A DNA stretch of 6,186 bases from Kiritimatiellia bacterium (GTDB lineage: Bacteria > Verrucomicrobiota > Kiritimatiellia > RFP12 > UBA1067), in assembly GCA_900771305.1 (NCBI GenBank), contig CAAGNL010000410.1, positions 1 to 6,186 of the forward strand. The letters are read 5' to 3'. Positions 1 to 6,131 of the stretch are shown here, in pieces (within the stretch, counting starts at the first letter, position 1; each line of letters starts with the position of its first letter). The position numbers were made by a program, and so were the translations under genes. The notes beneath the pieces were generated by a model. It saw only the letters and a list, made by a program, of their open reading frames with translations. It did no database searches and was not told the origin of the DNA.

Positions 1-747
1 CCGACGATTGGCGCGAAGCCTCCGGTGCCGCCGACGGTTCCCGCGGCTCCCGCGAAAAAGGCCACGCAGAATCTCAAGTCTGTGACGGGACCGATTCCGG
101 TTCAGGCCACACTCAAGAAGACGGGCATTATCGCTGAGGGCATCATCACCCCGCAGCAGCAGCAGGCTGCGAAGTCCAAGACTTCGCGTATCTCGCTTGA
201 GTCCGCGATTGGTGTCGCCCCCGCGAAGGAGGGGCCTGCGCCACTCAAGACGATTCGGCTGCGTCGTCCCACGGATCTGAAGTCGGCCGCTGCCCCCTCG
301 CCAATTCAGGCCAAACCGGCCGAGACGGTGATCAAGCCAGCGCCGCAGGCCGAGGCTCCTGCGCCGGTTCCCGCTCCAGTTGCGGCTCCTGCCCCTGCTC
401 CTGAGGCTACGCCTGTGGCGCCCATTGAGGACAGTGTCACGCAGAAGAAGACCTTGAAGCTCCATCGCCCCGGCGGAGTTGGCATCAAGCCCCCGTCGAT
501 CGGCATTCAGAAGCCTGCTGCCGATGGCGTTCAGGATATTCCTGACATGGGGGGCGAGGTCCCCGAACTCAGCCCGCTCTCGCCGATGGATTTGGAATCT
601 GCGCCGAAGGCCGAGGATTCGGGGGCGCCCAGCTGGCTGGTTGCGATTTCCGTTGCGGCCTCCCTTGCGACTCTGCTCTCCGTTGGCTATCTCGTCTACG
701 AGCTCTACTGCCACGTTGCGGGCGCAGGCGCAAACGAGATCTTCTGA
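1..747 (+). CDS. Pro/Ala-rich protein with C-terminal membrane anchor, 5'-truncated
   Basis: The frame is open from the first base, so the true start lies upstream; the first in-window start-like codon is GTG 25, which has no visible ribosome site. I do not recognise a family. Counting from GTG 25, residues 1-200 are low complexity, rich in Pro, Ala and Lys, with an almost pure Pro/Ala/Val stretch at about 104-134. A basic motif of the form K-T-x-[RK]-[IL] recurs at residues 52-58, 75-81 and 142-148. Residues 170-200 are acidic and Ser/Pro-rich. A single hydrophobic helix at about 204-226 is followed by only about 14 residues, so this looks like a tail-anchored protein with a long, probably disordered cytoplasmic part. 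The stop lies 13 bases before the next start, which suggests co-transcription with the ABC transporter. A role as partner or regulator of that transporter is inference. The missing N-terminus could hold a folded domain. Confidence 0.8.
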   Translation, partial: PTIGAKPPVPPTVPAAPAKKATQNLKSVTGPIPVQATLKKTGIIAEGIITPQQQQAAKSKTSRISLESAIGVAPAKEGPAPLKTIRLRRPTDLKSAAAPSPIQAKPAETVIKPAPQAEAPAPVPAPVAAPAPAPEATPVAPIEDSVTQKKTLKLHRPGGVGIKPPSIGIQKPAADGVQDIPDMGGEVPELSPLSPMDLESAPKAEDSGAPSWLVAISVAASLATLLSVGYLVYELYCHVAGAGANEIF

Positions 748-760
748 GGAGCGGCGCGGA

Positions 761-1702
761 ATGCGTCGGTTTCTGGCATTAGCACGTTCGGCCACGCTTG
801 AAGCGTTGGCCGAACCTCTTTCTGCGGTTCTGTTCCTTGTTGCGCTGTTGACGATTCACCTGGCGCCCGTGTTCCACTACCACCAGTTCGGGGAGCCGGG
901 GCGTCTGGCGCGCGAGTGCGGTTTCTCCGCTTTGCTGGTCTTCGGGCTTGTCTTTGCTACGGCTGCTGCCGTGCGCGTGATTGGTGGCGAGATTTCGTCT
1001 GGCACAGCGGCTGCGGCTCTGGCGCGCCCGGTTCCGCGTCCCCTGTTTTTCTGCTCGAAGATCGCGGGGGTCGTTTTCGCGTTTGGAATCTTCTCCGTCG
1101 CAGTTGCCGCGGCCACGTTGCTGGCCACCTACGCGTCGGCGGAGGGGGCGCGTCAGGCGGCTTGCTGTGAGGATGGGGAGGTCTCGCGAATCTGGCAGCC
1201 GGGACTTGCGGCGGGTACATGTCTGACGCTGGGGGGATTCGCCCTCGCGGCGGCGGCGAATCGCTTTGCCCGCGCACGGTTCTGTGTGACGGCCTGCGTG
1301 TTGTTGGCTCTGGCGCAGCCCTTGGCTCTGGTTGTCGCCGCGCCCTTTGGCCATGATGGGTTCCTTGCCACTGTCGGGGAGCTTCAGTGGCGGATGGTCC
1401 CCGCCCTCGGGCTGCTTGTAAGTGCCTGTGTCGTCTTCATCGTGTTGGCCGGGGCGTTGGCGGTGCGGTTGAAGCCCGCGCCGACTGTGGCGCTGGTTTC
1501 GGCGGCCGTGCTGTCTTCTTTCGTTTGGCCTGTACGGGCCATCCTGCCGGCCATCCAGCGCTATTGGCTGGTGGATGATCTCGCATTCGGGGCGACGCTC
1601 GCGATGGACGAGGTCGGTCTGTCCTTTCTGGGGGCGGTCCTGTTGACGGTCTTCTGGTTGCTGGCCGGATCGGTGTTGTTGCAGGGAAGGGAGCTGCCAT
1701 GA
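761..1702 (+). CDS. ABC-2 type (NosY-like) transporter permease
   Basis: This 313-residue integral membrane protein is probably one of two permease halves of an ABC exporter. The frame is open from 479, but ATG 761 is preferred: GAGGAG at 746-751 sits 9 bases upstream, and this start avoids a long overlap with the preceding gene. About seven or eight hydrophobic helices are visible, near residues 17-37, 54-76, 100-124, 149-165, 173-195, 212-236, 242-263 and 286-307. Between helices 2 and 3, residues 77-100 carry the typical ABC-2 pattern of an acidic-Ser-Gly-Thr stretch, then an Arg-Pro pair and a Lys (GEISSGT, ARPVPRP, K100). This is the cytoplasmic loop that contacts the ATPase. The extracytoplasmic loop at 125-148 carries a Cys pair (C135, C136). 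The stop overlaps the ATPase start as ATGA, indicating translational coupling. The substrate is unknown. Confidence 0.85.
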   Translation: MRRFLALARSATLEALAEPLSAVLFLVALLTIHLAPVFHYHQFGEPGRLARECGFSALLVFGLVFATAAAVRVIGGEISSGTAAAALARPVPRPLFFCSKIAGVVFAFGIFSVAVAAATLLATYASAEGARQAACCEDGEVSRIWQPGLAAGTCLTLGGFALAAAANRFARARFCVTACVLLALAQPLALVVAAPFGHDGFLATVGELQWRMVPALGLLVSACVVFIVLAGALAVRLKPAPTVALVSAAVLSSFVWPVRAILPAIQRYWLVDDLAFGATLAMDEVGLSFLGAVLLTVFWLLAGSVLLQGRELP

Positions 1703-2478
1703 GCGATTCCGTGATAGAGATTAGCGGGCTGCGGAAGACGTTCCGCGACTTCTGGTTCCGTCCTGTCGCCGAGGCGGTCAACGGCATCGACCTCACCGTT
1801 GAGCAAGGGGACGTGTTTGGCCTCCTGGGCCCCAATGGTTCGGGGAAGTCGACGACCATCAAGATGATTCTCGGCCTGCTGACGCCGACGAGTGGCACGG
1901 TCAGGCTCTTCGGGCTATCCCCGCGTTCGCATGCGGCCAGGGCCCGTCTTGGGTATCTGCCCGAGCTTTCCTATCTGCACCCGTTCCTCACCGCAAAAGA
2001 GACGGTGCTCTACTATGCGGGGCTTTCCGAGCTGGATGGGCGTACGGCGAAGGTACGTGCCGACGAGCTGCTGGAACAGGTTGGGTTGAAGGAGCATGCC
2101 AATCGCGCGGTCGGCGGATTCTCGAAGGGAATGGCTCGGCGCGTTGCCTTCGCGAGTGCGCTCGTTTCCCGTCCGGAGTTGCTGATCCTCGATGAGCCGA
2201 CGTCGGGACTAGACCCCATCGGCACGCGCGAGGTGAAGGAGCTGATCGGTAGGCTTTCCGCGGGTGGAATGACGATTCTCGTGACTTCGCACCAGCTTTT
2301 CGACATGCAGGACGTCTGTTCGCGTGTCGCAATTCTCTCCCATGGAAAAGTGGTCGGCGGGGGGATTGTCTCGGACATCGTGGAGACCGCCGCCGACAAG
2401 CGCCATGCGCTCGAGGACTATTTTGTTTCACGGCTCCAACCAGGAGCTTCCACTCAAGAGGCGAATTCCGAGACGTGA
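1699..2478 (+). CDS. ABC transporter ATP-binding protein (NosF/CcmA-like)
   Basis: This 259-residue nucleotide-binding subunit hydrolyses ATP at the inner face of the membrane to drive the flanking permeases. Every expected motif is visible: Walker A GPNGSGKST at 44-52, a GYLPE Q-loop variant at 85-89 with Glu in place of Gln, an FSKGM signature at 141-145 in place of LSGGQ, Walker B ILDEP at 163-167 with catalytic E166, the D-loop GLDP at 170-173, and the switch H198. The Glu Q-loop and KGM signature are usual for the ABC-2 exporter ATPases that include NosF and GldA. Start ATG 1699 overlaps the upstream stop by 4 bases and follows GGAAGGGAG at 1685-1693. The roughly 50 residues after the switch form a short C-terminal tail with no extra domain that I recognise. 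The stop overlaps the next start as GTGA. Confidence 0.95.
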   Translation: MSDSVIEISGLRKTFRDFWFRPVAEAVNGIDLTVEQGDVFGLLGPNGSGKSTTIKMILGLLTPTSGTVRLFGLSPRSHAARARLGYLPELSYLHPFLTAKETVLYYAGLSELDGRTAKVRADELLEQVGLKEHANRAVGGFSKGMARRVAFASALVSRPELLILDEPTSGLDPIGTREVKELIGRLSAGGMTILVTSHQLFDMQDVCSRVAILSHGKVVGGGIVSDIVETAADKRHALEDYFVSRLQPGASTQEANSET

Positions 2479-3752
2479 AGCAGTCCTTTCTATTGGCGTG
2501 GCGCGCCCTTGTGCGCGGGCATGTGCTGACGCTGTTGCTGGTGGCTACGGCGTTGGCCCATCTGCTGTTGCCTGCGCTCGTGCGGAGCGATGGCACCGCC
2601 GAGGGGTGGCGCGAGATGTTCGTTCGGGCCGTGCCGGGCACGACCTACGCCTTCACGGTCATCGCGATTCTGGTCTGCGCCTGCGGATTCTTTGCGCAGG
2701 AACGTGAACGATTCCGTCTTTCCCTCACCGTGGTAAGGCCGGCTTCGGCTGTCGGTGTCGCCTTCGGAAAGTGGCTTGCGCTTTGCCTGGTGGGCGTGCT
2801 GGTCTATTCGTTCACGGCTGTCCTGACTCTGGTTCACGTGCCGGATCCGCCGCCCTGCATGCATCATTTCGCGCCCACGCTGCCTCCTCCGGTTGAAAAG
2901 GCTCGGGAGATGATGGACGAGTATCTGGCGAATCCAAAGACGCCTGAGTTCGTCAAGAAGGCGCCCCGCTCCGCGGTCCTGCGGCTGCTCACCAACAAGG
3001 AACTTGACCGCTACGATGTAGTCAGGTCTGGGGCGAGTATGTCCTGGCCGTTCGATCCGTCGCTGGCAGGGGTGACGAACATGCTGGTGCGAGTCCGTTT
3101 CGCAACACAGTTCGACCTCCGGTCCCCACTTGAGGGCGTGTTCACGCTGGGTGAGATGTCGGCTGTCGTTTCCAACAAGACTCAGTCGGTGGTGAATGTG
3201 CCGCTCAAGAGGGTTGAGAAGGTTGAGAGGGTTGGGAAGGTTGAGGAGGGGGAGGGACTCTCCCTGATGTTCACGAACACGGGGAAGGAGCTGGTGATGC
3301 TGCGTCCGCGGCGGGATCTCGAGGTTCTGGTTCCGGCGGATTCCTTCGGAATGAACCTTGCCCGCGCGGTTGTGCAGATGCTCGTGGTGACGGCGCTTCT
3401 CTCTGCCTTTGGTCTATTCCTCTCTTCTGCGTTGTCGCGTCCCGTCGCGGTCTTCACGTCTCTCGTCACGGTGGCCGTTGCGCTCATGGCACCGAGTGTG
3501 GTGATTCAGTTCCCCGACGAGATCGAGACGACGCTTTCGAACAAGATCGGTCTGCTCATCACGAGGACCGTCTACGCGCTCACGTCGACCGCGGGGGAGA
3601 TGGAACCGGTTTCCGCGCTTGCGACGGATTCCTGCATTGAATGGGGCGAGCTTCTGAAGTGCACTCTTGTCAGTGGGGTGCTGCTGCCGCTGCTGTTGCT
3701 GGGTGCGACTGCGTTCATTGTCCGCCGCAAGCCCTTGGCGGATCATTCCTAG
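2475..3752 (+). CDS. ABC transporter permease with large extracytoplasmic insert
   Basis: This 425-residue membrane protein is probably the second, non-identical permease of the complex. GTG 2475 is chosen because it overlaps the ATPase stop (GTGA), and an N-terminal Arg/Lys patch followed by a first helix at 16-36 gives a natural start; its ribosome site is weak, so translation is probably coupled. Further helices lie near 56-75, 96-120, 294-319, 324-345 and 395-416. The loop at 76-100 (QERERF, then RP and GK) matches the ABC-2 coupling loop, which places residues 121-293 outside the cytoplasm. This roughly 170-residue insert has no fold I recognise. It begins with a Pro-rich segment holding a CMHH cluster (128-131) and contains a three-residue Val-Glu/Gly-Lys/Arg repeat at 246-258, encoded by a 9-base DNA repeat. 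The C-terminus is short and basic, then ends soon after. Family-level assignment is good; the substrate is unknown. Confidence 0.85.
   Translation: MKQSFLLAWRALVRGHVLTLLLVATALAHLLLPALVRSDGTAEGWREMFVRAVPGTTYAFTVIAILVCACGFFAQERERFRLSLTVVRPASAVGVAFGKWLALCLVGVLVYSFTAVLTLVHVPDPPPCMHHFAPTLPPPVEKAREMMDEYLANPKTPEFVKKAPRSAVLRLLTNKELDRYDVVRSGASMSWPFDPSLAGVTNMLVRVRFATQFDLRSPLEGVFTLGEMSAVVSNKTQSVVNVPLKRVEKVERVGKVEEGEGLSLMFTNTGKELVMLRPRRDLEVLVPADSFGMNLARAVVQMLVVTALLSAFGLFLSSALSRPVAVFTSLVTVAVALMAPSVVIQFPDEIETTLSNKIGLLITRTVYALTSTAGEMEPVSALATDSCIEWGELLKCTLVSGVLLPLLLLGATAFIVRRKPLADHS
3210..3249 (+). repeat. 9-bp tandem repeat inside the permease gene
   Basis: TTG recurs exactly every 9 bases at 3214, 3223, 3232 and 3241, giving four full units close to TTGAGARGG, with a decayed fifth unit just upstream (3205-3213). 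Because the period is a multiple of three, the frame is kept. The units read as Val-Glu-Lys, Val-Glu-Arg, Val-Gly-Lys and Val-Glu-Glu within the extracytoplasmic insert. Confidence 0.85.
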
Positions 3753-3762
3753 GAGATTCGAG

Positions 3763-5088
3763 ATGAAGAAAGACAAGAATCTGGAGGCGTCCTACTGCGC
3801 CGAGTACATGGACTTCCTTGCGAAGGGGAAGACAGAGCGTCGTTGCTATGCGGCGGCCGTAGAGCTGTTGGAGAAGGCCGGATTCAAAGATCTGGCGTCC
3901 GCGAGGTCCCTCAAGGCGGGCGACCGCGTGTACCGTGGCTACCACGGCAAGACGTTGATGGCGTGCGTGATCGGCCGGACACCGAGTGCAAAGGGTATCC
4001 GCGTGGTCGGGGGCCATACGGACGCGCCGCGTCTCGACCTCAAGCCGCGTCCCGTCTACGAGAAGGAAGGCGTCGTCTACTTCGACACCCATATGTACGG
4101 TGGCATCAAGAAGTTCCAGTGGCTGGTCCTTCCGCTCGCGCTCTACGGCGTGATCGTCAAGACAGACGGTACGAAGGTCGAAGTCGCGATCGGAGATGAG
4201 CCGGGTGATCCCGTGTTCATGATCTCCGATATTCTGCCGCATCTGGGCAAGGACCAGGCGGAGAAGTCCCAGAAGGACTTCTATCCGGCCGAGGATCTTG
4301 ACGTGATTGCGAGCCTGGGCGAGCGGAGTGCGCTGGTGAAACTGCTGGGTGACAAGTACGGGGTCTCGGAGGAGGATCTCCTCTCCGCCGAGCTTGAAAT
4401 CGTTCCAGCGGGTGGACCACGCGAGGTCGGTCTCGATCGTCCCCTCATCGCCGCCTACGGCCACGACGACCGCGTCTGCGCCTATGCGGGCTTGAGCGCC
4501 CTGGTGGACGTGGCGAAGGCGAAGTGCGCACCTGACCGTACCTGCGCCTGTATCCTCTGCGACAAGGAGGAGATTGGCAGCGAAGGCGCGAGCGGCATGG
4601 CGAGCTCGTTCTTCGAGAACACGGTCGCCGAGTTGATCGAGCGCGAGGGCAGGGGCTGCGCGCGTGACATCGACGTGCGGCGTGCGCTTGAGGCCTCGAC
4701 GATGCTGTCCGCCGATGTGACGGCTGCCGCGGATCCTCATTTCGGCGATGTCAATTCAACGGGGAATGAGGCGCGTCTTGGAAAAGGGCCTGCCGCGAGC
4801 AAGTACACGGGCGGGCCCACCAAGGGCGGCGCCAGCGACTGCCGTGCGGAGTTCATCGCCGAAGTTCGTCGCATGATGGCGCAGGGCGGCGTCGACTGGC
4901 AGATGGCCGAGCTCGGCAGGCAGGAGAAGGGTGGCGGCGGCACAATCGCCAAGTTCATGGCCCGCTTCGGTATGGACGTGCTCGACTTCGGCACGCCGCT
5001 GCTCAACATGCACGCGCCATGGGAGCTCGCCTCCAAGCACGACTGCTACCACACGAAGAAGGCCTACGCCGCGTTCTTCGCCGGGTAA
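3763..5088 (+). CDS. M18-family metallo-aminopeptidase
   Basis: This 441-residue protein resembles the bacterial branch of peptidase family M18 often annotated as putative aminopeptidase 1. Family members use two zinc ions to remove N-terminal, often acidic, residues from peptides in the cytoplasm. Likely metal and catalytic residues by motif are H85 in GGHTDAP, D235 in YGHDDR, E269 and E270 in DKEEIGSEG (catalytic base and zinc ligand), D318 in SADV and H417 in NMHAPWE. Other conserved stretches are YGGIKKFQW at 112-120, DPVFMISDILPH at 149-160, KYTGGPTKGG at 347-356 and GGGGTIAKF at 390-398. Length is normal for the group and no signal peptide is seen. The frame is open from 3667, but ATG 3763 is preferred because AGGAG at 3751-3755 lies 7 bases upstream and the longer form would overlap the permease. 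The 10-base gap to that gene suggests a shared transcript. Substrate preference cannot be read from the sequence. Confidence 0.95.
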   Translation: MKKDKNLEASYCAEYMDFLAKGKTERRCYAAAVELLEKAGFKDLASARSLKAGDRVYRGYHGKTLMACVIGRTPSAKGIRVVGGHTDAPRLDLKPRPVYEKEGVVYFDTHMYGGIKKFQWLVLPLALYGVIVKTDGTKVEVAIGDEPGDPVFMISDILPHLGKDQAEKSQKDFYPAEDLDVIASLGERSALVKLLGDKYGVSEEDLLSAELEIVPAGGPREVGLDRPLIAAYGHDDRVCAYAGLSALVDVAKAKCAPDRTCACILCDKEEIGSEGASGMASSFFENTVAELIEREGRGCARDIDVRRALEASTMLSADVTAAADPHFGDVNSTGNEARLGKGPAASKYTGGPTKGGASDCRAEFIAEVRRMMAQGGVDWQMAELGRQEKGGGGTIAKFMARFGMDVLDFGTPLLNMHAPWELASKHDCYHTKKAYAAFFAG

Positions 5089-5105
5089 GTGGCCTATTCG
5101 GCGCA

Positions 5106-5161
5106 TTCAATCTTGAAACCTTGAACTTCGAACATTGAACCTGAAACTTTAAACATCAAAG
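5106..5161 (+). repeat. Degenerate 7-bp tandem repeat upstream of the RraA-like gene
   Basis: Between the aminopeptidase stop and the next gene, an AAC triplet recurs at exact 7-base steps starting at 5117, 5124, 5131, 5138, 5145 and 5152. The units are TTGAAAC, CTTGAAC, TTCGAAC, ATTGAAC, CTGAAAC and TTTAAAC. A decayed unit precedes them (5106-5112) and another follows (5155-5161), the latter merging into the ribosome binding site. The working consensus is NTTGAAC. The tract is AT-rich compared with its surroundings. Its role is unknown. Confidence 0.85.
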
Positions 5162-5164
5162 GAG
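5160..5164 (+). promoter_or_regulatory. Ribosome binding site of the RraA-like gene
   Basis: AGGAG lies 7 bases before ATG 5172. It fixes the start of this gene and directly abuts the end of the 7-base repeat tract. Confidence 0.8.
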
Positions 5165-5171
5165 ACACACC

Positions 5172-5927
5172 ATGCCGTCACTCAAAGACATGCGGGGCAA
5201 GGCGAAGGAAGCCGGCCTCATGAAACTGGACAAGCTGATCGCCACGCGTCAGCGCATCCCCAACTGCGAGATTCCGATTCCGATCAAGGAGCTCTGCGAG
5301 CGTTATGAGAAGCTCTACACGGGCGCGATCAACGATGTGATGCGCGAGCTCACGCTCCTGGACCAGAATCTGCCGAGCGACATCATGCCGCTCCGCGACC
5401 ACATGACGGTTTGCGGCGAGGCCTTCACCGTGAAGAGCTCACCGAACGTGATGATCGAGGGCGAGATGACGTTCCGTGCGCAGATGCTGGACGATTTCAA
5501 GCCGAACGGTGTGGTGGTCTGGGATACGTCGAGCGACGTCGAGGCCTCGCTCTGGGGCGGCGTCATGACCGCTACGGCCATGACGAAGGGTATCCGCGGC
5601 GCGGTCATCGCCGGCGGCATCCGCGACACGAAGCAGATTCTCGAACAGGACTTCCCGATCTTCTATCGCTACCGCACCTCGAATGGTTCGCTCGGCCGCT
5701 GCATGATCACGCACTATCAGGTGCCGGTGAAGATCGGCAAGGTGACGGTGCGCCCCGGCGACATCATCTTCGGCGACATTGACGGCGTCCTGTGCATTCC
5801 GCGCGAGATTGCCTATGACGTGCTGCTCCGCGCCGAGGGCATCGAGCGAAACGAAGTGGACATCTTCAGCTGGGTCCGCCAGGGCGACACGATCAGCGAG
5901 ATCATCGACAAGGGCGGATACTTCTGA
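5172..5927 (+). CDS. RraA / HMG-aldolase-like family protein
   Basis: This 251-residue protein belongs to the RraA-like fold, which contains the 4-hydroxy-4-methyl-2-oxoglutarate aldolases, oxaloacetate decarboxylases and the RNase E regulator RraA; many members carry the old mislabel dimethylmenaquinone methyltransferase. Matching segments are YTGAINDVM (49-57), VCGEAFTVK (80-88), the helix after WGG (128-130), the GGIRD turn (148-152) with R151 and D152 as expected substrate and metal residues, and GDIIFGDIDGV (196-206). It has about 40 residues before the usual domain start, and a C-terminal helical tail typical of the longer aldolase-like forms. The residue 21 positions before R151 is Gly (G130), where, as I recall, characterised aldolases have an acidic residue, so aldolase activity is uncertain. 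All 18 leucines use CTC or CTG, unlike the permease genes. No carbon-metabolism neighbours are visible to suggest a substrate. Start ATG 5172 is supported by AGGAG at 5160-5164. Confidence 0.9.
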   Translation: MPSLKDMRGKAKEAGLMKLDKLIATRQRIPNCEIPIPIKELCERYEKLYTGAINDVMRELTLLDQNLPSDIMPLRDHMTVCGEAFTVKSSPNVMIEGEMTFRAQMLDDFKPNGVVVWDTSSDVEASLWGGVMTATAMTKGIRGAVIAGGIRDTKQILEQDFPIFYRYRTSNGSLGRCMITHYQVPVKIGKVTVRPGDIIFGDIDGVLCIPREIAYDVLLRAEGIERNEVDIFSWVRQGDTISEIIDKGGYF

Positions 5928-6036
5928 TGGGGGCAATCGGCCAGAGCGAATCGTGAATGGGCGGCAGGAGACTGCACGGATTACAAATCCCTAATTCTTC
6001 GCACAGGTAGGCCGTAGGAGGCGACCTTTGTCCACA

Positions 6037-6090
6037 GGGCCGGGATGGCGTCGCGCTACCCCGGCCCGTCTCGCATATTTTGAGTTTTTT
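6037..6090 (+). terminator. GC-rich hairpin with downstream T-run, possible terminator
   Basis: GGGCCGGG (6037-6044) pairs perfectly with CCCGGCCC (6060-6067). The stem continues past one A/C mismatch through five more pairs, one of them G-T, to a three-base TCG loop at 6051-6053. Six Ts follow at 6085-6090, with ATATTTT at 6075-6081. The Ts begin several bases after the stem rather than directly, so this is not a textbook intrinsic terminator. It could instead be a dispersed palindromic repeat. It lies 110 bases after the RraA-like stop. Confidence 0.5.
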
Positions 6091-6102
6091 GCAGATTCCC
6101 CC

Positions 6103-6131
6103 TTGACTTCTTCCGGAAAGGTCTCTATCGC
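6103..6131 (+). promoter_or_regulatory. Possible sigma-70-type promoter
   Basis: TTGACT (6103-6108) is followed after exactly 17 bases by TATCGC (6126-6131). The -35 element is good and the -10 is poor, with three of six consensus bases. It lies just after the hairpin, a plausible place for a new transcription unit. It conflicts with using TTG 6103 as the start codon of the following gene, so the two readings are alternatives. Confidence 0.25.

Noticed and set aside
479..760. Upstream extension of the first permease frame
   Set aside because: It would overlap the Pro/Ala-rich gene by about 270 bases and encodes an Arg/Ser-rich sequence typical of an out-of-frame read; ATG 761 has a good ribosome site.
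1988..2641. Minus-strand open frame opposite the ATPase gene
   Set aside because: It is Arg/Pro/Ser-rich with no domain signal and is fully antisense to a gene with intact Walker motifs.
3667..3762. Upstream extension of the aminopeptidase frame
   Set aside because: It overlaps the permease C-terminus and reads as a Cys-rich out-of-frame sequence; ATG 3763 has AGGAG at the right distance and gives the normal family N-terminus.
3715..4740. Long open frame (341 codons) on the minus strand
   Set aside because: It lies wholly opposite the well-supported M18 aminopeptidase and the end of the permease gene, shows no recognisable motif, and is expected from high-GC codon bias.
5106..5161. CRISPR-like array
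   Set aside because: The units are only 7 bases long with no spacers between them.
5106..5161. Promoter made from the TTGAAC units
   Set aside because: Several -35-like hexamers occur, but none has an acceptable -10 element at 16-18 bases; the matches follow from the repeat itself.
5978..5990. Small hairpin GGATT/AATCC after the RraA-like gene
   Set aside because: The stem has only five pairs with a three-base loop and is not followed by a T-run, so it is too weak to call a terminator.
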